A stretch of 64,000 bases of DNA. Source: an uncultured Crocinitomix sp. (GTDB taxonomy: Bacteria; Bacteroidota; Bacteroidia; Flavobacteriales_D; Crocinitomicaceae). This document shows, one piece after another, positions 1-11,300 of this stretch. The stretch is taken from contig CAJQHR010000012.1 of NCBI GenBank assembly GCA_905478225.1, positions 37,082-101,081 on the forward strand. Reading direction: 5' to 3'. The translations under genes were made by a program, and so were the position numbers. The stretch's first letter is position 1. Every line of letters begins with the position of its first letter. The notes below the pieces were generated by a model. It did not search any database. It had not been told where the DNA came from and saw only the letters and a program-made list of their open reading frames with translations.

Positions 1-322
1 GAATCATAGTTCTGCCCGAGTTAATAACATCATCAAAAATAATGACCGTCCGTTCAGATAAATCGCTATCATCAATAGAAAGTTTAACTGCTTCGTCCAA
101 AGGATTGTCTTTATTTACCGTCACTTCAAATAAGCGGACATCTTGATCTGATATTTTGGATAAGAGACTCACCATGCGTTCGGCTAAAAGAAAACCATTT
201 CCAGAGATTCCGCCAACGAACAAAACCTCCTCTTCAAAGGTGTTTTCATAAATTTCAAAAGCAATGCGCTCAATTTTTTGCTGAATTTGCCTTTGATCTA
301 ATACCATTGATTTATCGTTCAT
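1..322 (-). CDS. Phosphoribosyltransferase, PyrR-like type I PRTase (3' end outside window)
   Basis: The minus strand reads from an ATG at 322 to the window edge, giving about 107 residues without a stop. Near the edge is VIIFDDVINSGRT, a type I phosphoribosyltransferase PRPP loop: hydrophobic residues, two Asp, then a small-residue turn ending GRT. An earlier segment, LFVGGISGNGFLLAERM, fits the first strand and helix of the fold. These enzymes move phosphoribose from PRPP to a base or act as PRPP-sensing regulators such as PyrR; the substrate cannot be told from this part. It is transcribed away from carB, which fits a pyrimidine link, but that link is inference. The C-terminus is outside the window. 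Confidence 0.8.
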   Translation of the reverse strand, partial: MNDKSMVLDQRQIQQKIERIAFEIYENTFEEEVLFVGGISGNGFLLAERMVSLLSKISDQDVRLFEVTVNKDNPLDEAVKLSIDDSDLSERTVIIFDDVINSGRTMI

Positions 323-541
323 GTCATCTGATTTTAAATGTGCTAATTTTAATGGTGATCCAAAGATAGGTGTTTTCTCATTTCGATAAACTCGCTTTGG
401 CGTTTTATTTAAAGAAATACTACCAAGTTAGCACCATAAATTCAAATGATGAAATTATGTGAATAACATTCAAATATTGTTAATCAATTGTAGAATATTC
501 TGCGTAATTTTGACCGCAATTTAACTGCAAATATTCTAAGT

Positions 542-3358
542 ATGCCGAAAGATAATAGTATTAAATCCATCCTAATTATAGGCAGTGGTCCCATTGTAAT
601 TGGACAAGCTTGCGAGTTTGATTATTCTGGATCACAAGCAGCCAGATCGTTACGAGAAGAAGGGATTGAAGTAACCTTAATAAACAGCAATCCGGCAACG
701 ATCATGACGGATCCGGTAATGGCCGATCATATATATCTTAAACCATTAGAGGTTGAGTCTATTCGAGAGATACTTGCAGCGCACGATATTGACGCCGTGC
801 TCCCTACAATGGGTGGACAAACGGCTTTAAACCTCGCCATTAAATGTGACGAGCAAGGCATTTGGGAAGAGTTTGGTGTAAGAATAATTGGTGTAGATAT
901 TGACGCCATTGAAATTACAGAGAATAGAGAGGCATTTAGAGATTTAATGTTAGAGATTGACGTACCAATGGCACCTCAATCTTCTGCAAAGTCTTTCCTT
1001 GAAGGAAAAGGAATTGCGCAGGAATATGGTTTTCCATTATGTATTCGAGCATCTTATACACTTGGTGGTGCAGGTGCGGCAATTGTATACGAAGAAAGTG
1101 AATTTGATAAATTATTGACCAGAGGTTTACATCTTTCTCCTATTCACGAGGTGATGATTGATAAAGCCTTAATGGGATGGAAAGAATATGAGTTAGAGTT
1201 ATTGAGAGATGCGAATGATAATGTGGTTATTGTTTGTTCAATTGAGAACTTTGATCCAATGGGAATTCATACAGGTGACTCTATCACTGTGGCGCCTGCA
1301 ATGACATTATCTGATACAACATTTCAGACAATGCGTGACATGGCCATTAAAATGATGCGAAAAATTGGAAACTTTGCCGGTGGTTGTAATGTGCAATTTG
1401 CTGTTAGTCCGGATGCCAATGAAGATATTATTGCAATTGAGATTAATCCACGTGTATCAAGATCATCTGCCTTAGCCTCTAAAGCAACGGGTTATCCTAT
1501 TGCAAAAATTGCTGCTAAGTTGGCAATTGGTTATCATTTAGATGAATTAAAAAATCAAATTACGAAAACAACTTCGGCTTTATTTGAGCCAACGTTGGAT
1601 TATGTAATTGTGAAAATACCGCGTTGGAACTTTGCTAAGTTTGATGGAGCGAATGATAAATTAGGACTTCAAATGAAGTCGGTTGGTGAGGTCATGGCGA
1701 TTGGACGCAGTTTCCAGGAAGCGCTTCAAAAAGCATGTCAGTCCTTAGAAATTGGCAGAAATGGTTTGGGGGCAGATGGGCGTGAATTGACAGATCAAAA
1801 TAAAATTCTTCAAAGCTTAGAACATCCAAGTTGGGATCGGCTTTTCCATATTTATGATGCCATAAAATTGGGAATTCCTTTCAAAACAATTAAAGAGAAA
1901 ACGAAAATTGACAATTGGTTTTTAAGACAAATTGAAGAGTTAACCTTTTTAGAAAAGGAAATTGAACGTCACTCCATTTCGACGATATCAAAAGATCTTT
2001 TGTTTGAAGCCAAACAAAAAGGATATGCAGATAGACAAGTGGCACATCTTTTAAGATGTTTAGAGTCTGAGGTTTATACCAAACGGGATGAATTTGGAAT
2101 TAGCCGTGTTTATAAATTGGTGGATACCTGTGCGGCAGAGTTCGGAGCGGAAACGCCCTACTACTATTCAACCTTTGAGTATGAAAACGAATCGGTAGTA
2201 ACCGATAAACCAAAAATTGTGGTTTTAGGTTCTGGCCCCAATCGAATTGGTCAAGGAATTGAGTTTGATTATTCATGTGTTCACGGAGTGCTAGCAGCGC
2301 AGGAGTGCGGTTACGAAACGGTTATGATTAACTGTAATCCAGAAACGGTATCTACAGATTTTGATACGGCAGATAAACTTTATTTTGAGCCGGTTTTCTG
2401 GGAGCATATTTATGACATTATTCGCCATGAAAAACCTGTTGGTGTAATTGTGCAATTGGGCGGACAAACGGCGCTTAAATTGGCAGAAAAACTAGAACGC
2501 TACGGTATCAGAGTTGTTGGAACATCATGGGATGCGCTTGATTTGGCCGAAGATCGAGGGCGTTTTTCTAATCTGTTGAAAGAATATGAAATTCCTTATC
2601 CTGAATTTGGAGTGGTAGAGAGTGCAGAACAGGCTTTGGAATTATCTGATGAATTAGGTTTCCCATTGCTGGTGCGTCCTTCTTATGTTTTGGGAGGTCA
2701 AAAAATGAAAATCGTTATCAATAAGGAAGATTTAGAACATCATGTTGTAGATATCTTAAACGAATTACCAAACAATCAAATTTTATTGGATCATTTCTTG
2801 GGTGGATCAATTGAAGCGGAAGCTGATGCCATTTGTGACGGAGAAAACGTTTATATAATTGGAATTATGCAACATATTGAACCTGCAGGTATTCACTCTG
2901 GAGATTCATATGCTTTATTACCGCCGTATAACCTAGGTGACCTGGTAATGGATCAAATTGTTGACATTACAAATAAAATTGCCGTAGCCTTGCGAACGGT
3001 GGGTCTAATCAACATTCAATTCGCTATTAAGGATGATAAGGTATACGTGATTGAAGCGAATCCAAGAGCATCTAGAACTGTTCCATTTATAGCTAAGGCT
3101 TATCGCGAACCTTATGTGAATTATGCTACTATGGTTATGTTAGGTGAAAAGAAAGTAACTGACTTCGATTTTAAACCGCATAAAGAAGGGTACGCCATTA
3201 AAGTTCCAGTTTTCTCGTTTGATAAATTTCCAAATGTGAATAAAGAATTAGGGCCAGAGATGAAATCAACAGGAGAAGGAATTCGATTTATCAAAAATTT
3301 GAAAGATCCTTATTTCCAAAAGATTTATAGTGAAAGAAACCTTTATTTGAGTAAATAA
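542..3358 (+). CDS. carB: Carbamoyl-phosphate synthase large subunit (no C-terminal MGS domain)
   Basis: This cytosolic enzyme makes carbamoyl phosphate from bicarbonate, glutamine-derived ammonia and two ATP, for pyrimidine and arginine synthesis. The 938 residues show the internal duplication of CarB: GSGPIVIGQACEFDYSG near residue 14 and GSGPNRIGQGIEFDYSC near residue 563, each starting a pre-ATP-grasp plus ATP-grasp half. ATP-grasp motifs include EINPRVSRSSALASKATG in the first half and EANPRASRTVPFIAKA in the second. E. coli CarB is about 1073 residues; this one stops where the allosteric MGS-like domain would begin, which is also seen in other Bacteroidota. The stop overlaps the next start by one base. 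No carA lies next to it here. Confidence 0.97.
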   Translation: MPKDNSIKSILIIGSGPIVIGQACEFDYSGSQAARSLREEGIEVTLINSNPATIMTDPVMADHIYLKPLEVESIREILAAHDIDAVLPTMGGQTALNLAIKCDEQGIWEEFGVRIIGVDIDAIEITENREAFRDLMLEIDVPMAPQSSAKSFLEGKGIAQEYGFPLCIRASYTLGGAGAAIVYEESEFDKLLTRGLHLSPIHEVMIDKALMGWKEYELELLRDANDNVVIVCSIENFDPMGIHTGDSITVAPAMTLSDTTFQTMRDMAIKMMRKIGNFAGGCNVQFAVSPDANEDIIAIEINPRVSRSSALASKATGYPIAKIAAKLAIGYHLDELKNQITKTTSALFEPTLDYVIVKIPRWNFAKFDGANDKLGLQMKSVGEVMAIGRSFQEALQKACQSLEIGRNGLGADGRELTDQNKILQSLEHPSWDRLFHIYDAIKLGIPFKTIKEKTKIDNWFLRQIEELTFLEKEIERHSISTISKDLLFEAKQKGYADRQVAHLLRCLESEVYTKRDEFGISRVYKLVDTCAAEFGAETPYYYSTFEYENESVVTDKPKIVVLGSGPNRIGQGIEFDYSCVHGVLAAQECGYETVMINCNPETVSTDFDTADKLYFEPVFWEHIYDIIRHEKPVGVIVQLGGQTALKLAEKLERYGIRVVGTSWDALDLAEDRGRFSNLLKEYEIPYPEFGVVESAEQALELSDELGFPLLVRPSYVLGGQKMKIVINKEDLEHHVVDILNELPNNQILLDHFLGGSIEAEADAICDGENVYIIGIMQHIEPAGIHSGDSYALLPPYNLGDLVMDQIVDITNKIAVALRTVGLINIQFAIKDDKVYVIEANPRASRTVPFIAKAYREPYVNYATMVMLGEKKVTDFDFKPHKEGYAIKVPVFSFDKFPNVNKELGPEMKSTGEGIRFIKNLKDPYFQKIYSERNLYLSK

Positions 3359-3621
3359 TGATCTTACTCAGCGCATCAGGTTTATTTAGGACGCTACTCA
3401 TTATAGCAGTGGTATTCGTCCTGTTGCGTGTAATTGGGCGTTTCATGATTGCCAAACGCAACATTGATGAACACAATCAAGCTGCGCGTGATCGTAATGC
3501 TGAGGAAGAACTGAAGAGAAAGGCAGCTGAGAATTATGGTAAAACAACCATTTCTAAAGTGAGTAAGTACAAGAAAAGTGATGGTAATTTTGTTGATTTT
3601 GAAGAAATTAAAGACGATTAG
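3358..3621 (+). CDS. Small DUF4834-like membrane protein
   Basis: An 87-residue protein with one N-terminal membrane helix (about residues 8-24, LFRTLLIIAVVFVLLRVIG), followed by a charged Lys/Glu-rich cytoplasmic tail. Size, the ASGLFRTLLII start and the position before a YfhO-type gene match the DUF4834 family of Flavobacteria, whose function is unknown. The ATG overlaps the carB stop (TAATG), so the two may be translationally coupled. The family assignment is from memory of the pattern and was not tested by a search. Confidence 0.7.
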   Translation: MILLSASGLFRTLLIIAVVFVLLRVIGRFMIAKRNIDEHNQAARDRNAEEELKRKAAENYGKTTISKVSKYKKSDGNFVDFEEIKDD

Positions 3622-3842
3622 TTCAACTTTATCTTTTTAAATTTTGTCAGCTTGAGGTTCATGGAATTCAGAAATACATTATCGTCAATTTATTCTGTTA
3701 ATTCTCCTGAATTAATAGCGCTAGAACACATCTGATTTCGATAAAAAATCCTATTTTAGCATCAGCTTTTTTCGAGGCAAATAAAGTACATATTTGTGTT
3801 GGAATAAAATTGAACCAGACGATTAAATCAAAACGATAGAAG

Positions 3843-6800
3843 ATGAATTTGAAATATAGAATCTTTAAAAAATCAAATCTTTGGCATTTAGGTGCCATTT
3901 TGTTGTTTATCACCATAGCATGTGCCTATTTTTCACCGGCATTAAAAGGATACTCTTTGAAACAGGGAGATATTGTTCGTTTTGTTGGAATGTCGCGTGA
4001 GGTGCAGGATTATAGAATGAATGATGGTGAACAAATCTTGTGGACAAATTCTATGTTCTCTGGAATGCCAACTACTCAAATTTCAATGCTGTATGAAGGT
4101 ACTTGGTTGAACACGGTTATCACTAAAATTGTGCGATTTGGTTTGCCAGCGCCTATTTTCTTTATGTTTGTCTACTTTTTCAGTTTTTACATATTAGCGC
4201 TAAGTCTCCGAATTAAACCCTATCTCGGGATCATTGGATCCCTTGCCTTTGGTCTATCATCCTATTTTATTGTAATTCTGGAGGCTGGGCATAATTCCAA
4301 GGCCGCCGCAATTGGTTTGGCACCGCTCATGATAGCTGGATTTATAATGGCCTATCGTTTTAAAAATTGGATTCTAGGCGTAGCACTTTCATCTATTTTT
4401 ATGATGATTGAACTCGGGGCAAATCATATTCAAATTACATATTACATGGCGCTTATTTTGGTGCTATTGGGTGTTGTTGAACTGGTGAGGCATATTAAAG
4501 AAGACAAATTACCGAAGTTTTTCAAAGTCACGGGCTTGCTAGCAGTTGGTTATGTTTTTGCATTGATGGTCAATTATGGAAACCTGTTTGGAACTATCGA
4601 TTATGCTGAACAAACGATTCGTGGAGGCACTGAATTAACCATTAATCCTGACGGTACTGCTAATGATAGCATTACAACTGGTGGGTTAGATCGGGAGTAT
4701 GTGACTATCTGGAGTTTCGGTCATGGCGAAACATTTAATATGATTGTGCCAAATTTTAAAGGCGGAGAAACACAACGTATTGGTACGAATGAAGCCAATG
4801 AAGAGATCCTTGATGAGGTGGACGACCGATTTAAGCAAAATGTAGCGCAGAGTAATCAATATTGGGGAGATCAACCAATTGTTTCAGGACCAGTTTATAT
4901 CGGTATCATAGTGATGTTCTTAGCCTTTTTAGGATTGGTTTATGTCAAGGATAAATACAAATGGGCCTTGCTCTCTATAACCTTGTTAACTATAATGTTG
5001 AGTTGGGGCAGTAATTATGTCTCGGCATTTGTGCTTTTCCCTATTCTATTGTACAATGTTAATATGTTCTTAGATGAGAAAAAACAACTTATTTTTTCAG
5101 CAATTAATACCTTAATCTTATTTTTTGCAATGGCAAACGGAGGCGCTATTATGTCTTCTAGTTTAACAGATTTCTTCTTGGATTATATGCCGGGCTATGA
5201 TAAGTTTAGAGCCGTAACAATCATCTTAGTGGTGGCCGAATTATGTGTGCCTTTGTTAGGAATTCTGTTCTTACAGCGGGTCATTAAATATCGTCAGGAG
5301 ATTGAGAATAAGATGATAGGGTTTTACGTCGTTACAGGTGTTTTTGGAGTGCTTTTATTGTTGTTTTATATGCAGCCAACGCTTTTTAATACCTTCCTTA
5401 GTGCAGGTGAAAATGCCAGCATTGCTAGTATTGCAGATTCGGAAGTTAAAAGGTATTTAGAGATTTATGATGCTTTAGAACTAGCCCGCCAAGAGATTTT
5501 TAAACAAGATGTTTTACGCTCGCTCGGCTTTTTTGTATTGGGCGCTGGTCTTATCTTCTCTTTCATCCGTTTTGGTTATTCCAAATATATTTTTGGTGCA
5601 GGTTTAGCGCTTTTCATTTTATTAGATTTAATGTTAATCGATTTCCGTTATGTTAATAATGACGGTCGCGGAAAGAATTATGATATGTGGGTGGAAAGCT
5701 ATGAAATGCGTTATCCGTTTGCTGCAGGTGATGGAGAAAAGCAAATCCTTGCGCTTGAAAGTCAAATAAATCCTCAGATCACAGTTAAGATAGACTCCGC
5801 ATTAAATGTTTTAAATGCACAAATGAAGGATGAGGATGATGTCAGTGCTCGTGAAAAACAAGTAAGACGCGACTTCTTAACTTTCCGTGTAATGAACAGG
5901 AATACAAACTTTAGAGTTTATGAGGAAGGTAATCACTATAACAGTTCTTACGCTTCATACTTTAACAAGTCAATTGGAGGTTATCATGGTGCGAAGCTTG
6001 GAAGATATCAAGACCTAATAGCTTTCCATATCATGCAAAATAACCCAGCTGTTATTGACATGTTAAATACCAAATATTATTTGCGACCAATTCCAGGACC
6101 TACAGGTCAAATTGCGAATACTACGCTAACAAAGGTGAATCCGAATGCCATGGGTAATGCGTGGTTTGCTAAGGATATTCAAGTTGTTGAAAACGCGAAT
6201 GAGGAAATTTTAGCATTGAACTCTTATTACGGAACTACAATCTCACAAAAGAATGATGCGCGAGTCTTCGTAAATGGTGTTGAGATACAATCTGCAAACG
6301 TAGTTGGAAACGAAGCAATTAGTCTACAACTACCCGGGATGGAGGAGCCGCAGCGGGTTACAGATATTCCATTTGCAGCTGCTGCAGACCAACCGCTGGC
6401 ATTGGTAGCTGATTCAACTGGTGTGCAATGGATGTATGATTCTGCTCCAGATTCTGTCTTCTACAAAGTGCTTAGTTTAAAGTCTAGTGGACGAGTAGGT
6501 TGGGATCCAAATCAAACCACTATTGTTGACAACGATTTTACTGGAAATATGTCTGCAACGCGATACTCTGGAAATGGTAACATTACCATGACCGATTATC
6601 ATCCAGATAAAATTTCTTATAAATCATCTTCGAACGAAACACAATTAGCCGTATTTTCTGAAATCTATTACGAAGGTGGATGGACAGCTTATGTGGATGA
6701 AAAGGAAGTTCCAATTTCCCGTGTGAATTACGTGTTGCGTGCTATTGAAGTTCCGGCTGGCGAGCATAACATCAGAATGGAATTTGCGTTAGAATCGTAT

Positions 6801-6938
6801 GAAAAAGCTTCTTCAATCGCTACAATCGGTTCAATTGCGATTATTTTGCTTTTATTGTTTGGGGTTTATTTGGAGACAAAGCGAGAAGGTGAGATTGAAG
6901 AATTAGACACTGATATTTCAAATGAGTTCGACGACTAA
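3843..6938 (+). CDS. YfhO family multi-spanning membrane protein
   Basis: A 1031-residue protein with about a dozen hydrophobic segments between residues 15 and 620, a large soluble part of roughly 370 residues, and a last membrane helix near residues 985-1005 before an acidic tail. The layout is that of bacterial YfhO proteins, which resemble GT-C membrane glycosyltransferases and have been linked to glycosylation of surface polymers; the reaction here is unknown. The late soluble segment FSEIYYEGGWTAYVDEKEV is characteristic of YfhO C-termini. The next gene begins 17 bases before this one ends, in another frame, so the two are probably co-transcribed and may act on the same glycan. Confidence 0.85.
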   Translation: MNLKYRIFKKSNLWHLGAILLFITIACAYFSPALKGYSLKQGDIVRFVGMSREVQDYRMNDGEQILWTNSMFSGMPTTQISMLYEGTWLNTVITKIVRFGLPAPIFFMFVYFFSFYILALSLRIKPYLGIIGSLAFGLSSYFIVILEAGHNSKAAAIGLAPLMIAGFIMAYRFKNWILGVALSSIFMMIELGANHIQITYYMALILVLLGVVELVRHIKEDKLPKFFKVTGLLAVGYVFALMVNYGNLFGTIDYAEQTIRGGTELTINPDGTANDSITTGGLDREYVTIWSFGHGETFNMIVPNFKGGETQRIGTNEANEEILDEVDDRFKQNVAQSNQYWGDQPIVSGPVYIGIIVMFLAFLGLVYVKDKYKWALLSITLLTIMLSWGSNYVSAFVLFPILLYNVNMFLDEKKQLIFSAINTLILFFAMANGGAIMSSSLTDFFLDYMPGYDKFRAVTIILVVAELCVPLLGILFLQRVIKYRQEIENKMIGFYVVTGVFGVLLLLFYMQPTLFNTFLSAGENASIASIADSEVKRYLEIYDALELARQEIFKQDVLRSLGFFVLGAGLIFSFIRFGYSKYIFGAGLALFILLDLMLIDFRYVNNDGRGKNYDMWVESYEMRYPFAAGDGEKQILALESQINPQITVKIDSALNVLNAQMKDEDDVSAREKQVRRDFLTFRVMNRNTNFRVYEEGNHYNSSYASYFNKSIGGYHGAKLGRYQDLIAFHIMQNNPAVIDMLNTKYYLRPIPGPTGQIANTTLTKVNPNAMGNAWFAKDIQVVENANEEILALNSYYGTTISQKNDARVFVNGVEIQSANVVGNEAISLQLPGMEEPQRVTDIPFAAAADQPLALVADSTGVQWMYDSAPDSVFYKVLSLKSSGRVGWDPNQTTIVDNDFTGNMSATRYSGNGNITMTDYHPDKISYKSSSNETQLAVFSEIYYEGGWTAYVDEKEVPISRVNYVLRAIEVPAGEHNIRMEFALESYEKASSIATIGSIAIILLLLFGVYLETKREGEIEELDTDISNEFDD

Positions 6939-8229
6939 GCAAGGAAAACGTGTATTAATAATTAGCTATTATTGGCCCCCAAGCGGAGGAGCTGGGGTAC
7001 ATAGATGGCTGAAAATATCAAAGTATTTAGCCGAGAACAATCAATGTTACGTCTATACACCCGCAAATCCTGACTTCGCATTAAAAGATGAAAGCTTATT
7101 AACGAAAGTCTCGCCCAAAATTAAAGTACTGAAGCGTAAAATATTTGAACCCTACTTCGTCTATCGGGCTTTTGTTAAAAAATCGGATAAAGGACAGGTC
7201 AACCAACCTTCTTCTGTTGATGCTTCTAAAAGTCCAATAAAACAGCTAGGTAAATGGGCTAGGGGAAATATGTTTATTCCAGACCCGCGCGTGTTTTGGG
7301 TAAAACCATCTTATCGTTATCTTAAAAAGGTAATTAAGGATGAAAATATTGACGTGGTCATAAGTACTGGGCCGCCGCACAGCATCCACCTTATTGGTTT
7401 AAAACTAAAAAAACACTTTGGTGATAAGATCAATTGGATTGCAGATTTCCGGGACCCTTGGACGGACATTGACTTTTATGACATGTTAAGTGTTGGCAAA
7501 AGGGCAGATGAAAAAAATCAGCGATTAGAGAAAGAAGTTGTGACAAAGAGTGATACTGTTGTCACAATCAGTAGCAGTTGGGATGGGAGTTTTGCAGAAA
7601 TGGATCAAGACCGCCGCAAAGTGATAAGCAATGGTTTCGATAGTGCCGATTATAAAGAAACGCACGTGAAAGATAATCCGCATTTCACCATTACGCATTT
7701 AGGCTCTATCAATGCTGATAGAAATCCAGAAGCTTTATGGATTGCGTTGAGTAATTTGTGCAAAGAAAAGGACGATTTCAAAACGAATTTACGCGTGCGA
7801 TTGGTTGGAAATGTGCATGAAGATGTCAAAAAATCGGTTGAGAAATATGGTTTGAATAATCGAGTAACATTAGTTCCCAATATGCCGCATAAAGAGGCCA
7901 TTGAGCAATTATATGACAGCTCGATTTCTCTCTTATTGTTGAATAACGCAAAGAATATAGATGGGATTGTTCCTGGGAAGATGTTTGAGTATATGGGAGT
8001 AGGAAACCCAATTTTGGCCATTGGAAAATTGGATGGAGATGCTGGGAATATCATTGCTGAAAATAAACTAGGGGCCATCACCAATTTTGGAGATTCACAA
8101 ACCGCGCAAAAAGTTGTCGCTGAGTTTTACGATTCATACCTCAATAATAAACTGACCAGATTTAGTAAAGAAAAGTTGGAGAAATTTTCAATAAAAAAAA
8201 TTAGTGAATCATTTGAGGCTATTTTTTAG
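6922..8229 (+). CDS. Glycosyltransferase, GT4-like (GT-B fold)
   Basis: A 435-residue cytoplasmic glycosyltransferase. The N-terminus carries the donor/acceptor loop pattern SYYWPPSGGAGVHRWLKISKYL, typical of GT4-like enzymes of the WcaI/WbuB type. IADFRDPWTDID follows near residue 175 and is a common landmark of this group. In the C-terminal half, DGIVPGKMFEYMGVGNPILAI includes the glutamate region (KxFEYM) that contacts the nucleotide sugar. It starts inside the end of the YfhO-type gene. Donor and acceptor sugars cannot be inferred. Confidence 0.88.
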   Translation: MSSTTKQGKRVLIISYYWPPSGGAGVHRWLKISKYLAENNQCYVYTPANPDFALKDESLLTKVSPKIKVLKRKIFEPYFVYRAFVKKSDKGQVNQPSSVDASKSPIKQLGKWARGNMFIPDPRVFWVKPSYRYLKKVIKDENIDVVISTGPPHSIHLIGLKLKKHFGDKINWIADFRDPWTDIDFYDMLSVGKRADEKNQRLEKEVVTKSDTVVTISSSWDGSFAEMDQDRRKVISNGFDSADYKETHVKDNPHFTITHLGSINADRNPEALWIALSNLCKEKDDFKTNLRVRLVGNVHEDVKKSVEKYGLNNRVTLVPNMPHKEAIEQLYDSSISLLLLNNAKNIDGIVPGKMFEYMGVGNPILAIGKLDGDAGNIIAENKLGAITNFGDSQTAQKVVAEFYDSYLNNKLTRFSKEKLEKFSIKKISESFEAIF

Positions 8230-8344
8230 CAGAATCGGGACTTGACTTCTAACTGATGATCGTATGTAATCTAGACCCTCCTGCATTCAGCTAGTTTCAG
8301 AATATTTTGATTCACTATTGGTATTGGCAATAATATAAAGCAAT

Positions 8345-8376
8345 TTGTGAATGCTCAATCGAATTGATTAATTTTG
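8345..8376 (+). promoter_or_regulatory. Candidate Bacteroidota promoter for the PKD protein gene
   Basis: TTG (8345-8347, preceded by another T) is followed 21 bases later by TAATTTTG (8369-8376), matching the Bacteroidota -33/-7 pattern TTTG and TAnnTTTG. The -7 box ends 21 bases before the GTG start, leaving a very short leader. Pattern match only. Confidence 0.45.
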
Positions 8377-8396
8377 TCGCGTATCCTTAACTTATT

Positions 8397-11300
8397 GTGA
8401 TCAAAGATGTAAACAACATATCAATTTCAGCGCTAAGGCATTCACTCAAAAGCTTTTTAGGTGCAGTCCTAGTTGCATGTAGTATTTTTTACGCCAATTC
8501 CTCATGGTCTCAAACTTATATGCGTGGCCTTGGAACCCCAGCGGCGAATGAAGGTTCAAGTTCTCTAATAATGGGCCCCTCAGGAGATTATTATATGGGC
8601 GGTTATTCTGATAATAAAGGGATGGTTTCAAGAGTTTCTCCAGATGGAGAAGTGATTTGGATGAAAACGATAGATTTTGGTCCCGACCCTGACTATTTAA
8701 TGAATTTAAGATTAACTACTGATAATTTTATTATTGGTTGCGGAAATTCTCGCACCGGCGGAGGGGATAATGATTATGGTTTTGTCTTTAAAATTGATTT
8801 ATCGGGCACCGTATTGTGGAAGCGCAAATTTGTTTGTGATGACCTTTATCTTTGGGCAAATGCAATAACCGAATCGTCAAATGGTAATTATAGAGCAATA
8901 GGCAGCTTTAAGAACACGAGACAAGATAATTATGTCATTGAATATGATGCGGGTACTGGTGCTGTGGTTTGGGATTCAATCTATGCAAAAACGATTGATA
9001 ATAGTGTTGATGAAAGTTTTTTAGACGTCGTTTCACACCCTACAAATAATGCGGACTATGTATGTGGTAGATTTCAGTTAGGTGGGGGGATGGGGACTTA
9101 TCGTCCTAGTTTAACCAGAATTAATGAGGACGGTTCTTTTGCCTGGAGTAAAACCTACATCTATAATGTTTCACCCGCTGGTGGGCGCTATTACGCTTTT
9201 AGTGTTGATAAACATGAGGATTCTTTAGTGATGGGGCTTTTATGCAGAGATGGAGGAACAGCACCGCCTTTTGAAACTGGGCTTATCAAAACAGATTTGG
9301 ATGGGGATATTAGCTGGGCAAAATTATATACAAGCCCAGGAAATGATATCCGCAGTTATAATATGATTGCCTTTGCGGATGGTTATTTGATTGGCGGATG
9401 GGTTGAAGCTGCGGATAAAGCTCTTTTTTTAATTCGCACAAATTCCTCGGGTGACGTCATTTGGTCAAAACAATATAGCGTTGGAGGGACGGAGGATGTA
9501 ATTGTTGCCAGCTCAAACACACGTATCGTAGTTGACGGTACTTATGTCGTAACGGTAGGTAGAACGGATGCTTTTGGAGCTACTTTTGATGCTTTTTTAG
9601 TTAAAGCTGATTTGGCAACGGGTGAATTGATGGATGGAAGTTGTTTTGAAGATTTGCCAATCGTAACTACTGTCCTTCCTAGTTTTCAAGAAGACTATCC
9701 AATGGTTGTAGAACGTTTGCCAATAACGGTAACTGATCCTGCAATGCCGGAAGTTGACATTGATATTGACGATTCTGGTTTATTGGTTGAAGCCGCAACT
9801 GACACAGCAGTTGGGGGCGATACGTTAATAATTTGTGATGGAGAAATGGTTGATCTTTTAGCAGATTGGGACCCTTCGCTTGATTTTTTGTGGAGCACTG
9901 GTGAAACCACCAATGAAATTACAGTGACAGAATCAGGAACTTATTGGGTTAATGTTATGGTGGGGGGAGATTGTGTAGTTTTTTCAGATACCGTTACAAT
10001 TATTTTAGATGATGCGTTTTTTGATTTAGGACCTGATTTGACCATTTGTGATGGGGCAGATGTCTTGCTTGATCCTGGCTTTTTTGATGGCGCCACCTAT
10101 GAATGGCAAGATGGAAGTACAGATCAAACGTTTTTAGCAGGTGCTGACGGTTTGTATTGGGTAACAGTGGATGCTGAGTTTTGTAGTCATACGGACAGTA
10201 TAAATGTGCTTTTTGATGTTTTGGAAGTGGATTTGGGTGCAGATACTTCACTATGTGAAGGTGAGCTGCTGGTTTTGGATGCGGAAAATCCTGGAGCTAC
10301 TTACGAATGGAATGACGGAAGTACGGATCAAACTTTAACCGTTACTGAATCGGGAAGCTATTGGGTATTGGTTGATAATGGGATTTGCGAAAATCCAGAT
10401 ACAATTGATGTTACTTATTCATCTGTCTTGGTTGATTTAGGAGATGATACAACATTATGTGCTGCGGCTAGTCTTTTATTAGATGCTGGACCTGGATTTT
10501 CTTATTTGTGGAATGATGGAGCAACAACGCAAACAATTACAGTAACAATAGCAGACACTTATTCGGTTACAATAACAGATGGGGTTTGCTCATCTTTTGA
10601 TGAGATTGAAGTGGACTTTTCTACACCAGTGTGTAATTTTGACGGAAATCCGCTTAATGGTTGTCTGGCACTTACTGTGAATTTCAGCGATTTATCCGTT
10701 GCAGATGGGGGCACAATTACAAGTTGGTATTGGTCATTTGGAGATGGAAGTATTTCAACAGACCCTAATCCGATTCATACTTACACAACCGCCGGAACAT
10801 TTGATGTTTCGCTCACCATTACCACGAGTAATGGATGCACGGCTTCGCAAACTTTTGTAGATTATATTAGCGCAAGTGATGGTGCAATTGCTGGTTTCAC
10901 AATCTCGTCAGATTTTATCAGTACCGAAACCGTGGTTAATTTCACGAATACTTCTTTGAATTCAACAAGTTGGGCTTGGTACTTTGGAGATGGAGCCGAA
11001 TCTAATAATGCAAACCCTGAACATGTCTTTAATGGACCGGGTGAATATGTAGTCACATTAATTGCCTTTAATGAAAATGGATGTCATGATACCATCACCA
11101 AAACAATAATTGTTAAGGAGGATATTTTCATCTACATTCCAAATGTATTCACACCAGACGGAGATGATTTTAACGAGATTTGGAAACCTTATATTTATGG
11201 AATTGATGTGTATGATTTCCACTTGGTATTATTTAATCGTTGGGGTGAAATAATATGGGAAAGCTACAATTCTGGTGCAGGTTGGAATGGAACTTACGGA

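Noticed and set aside
505..512. TAATTTTG as a carB promoter
   Set aside because: The nearest TTG elements are 14 or 25 bases upstream, outside the usual 19-21 base spacing.
7650..8084. 144-codon minus-strand ORF inside the glycosyltransferase gene
   Set aside because: It overlaps conserved glycosyltransferase motifs and has no independent support.
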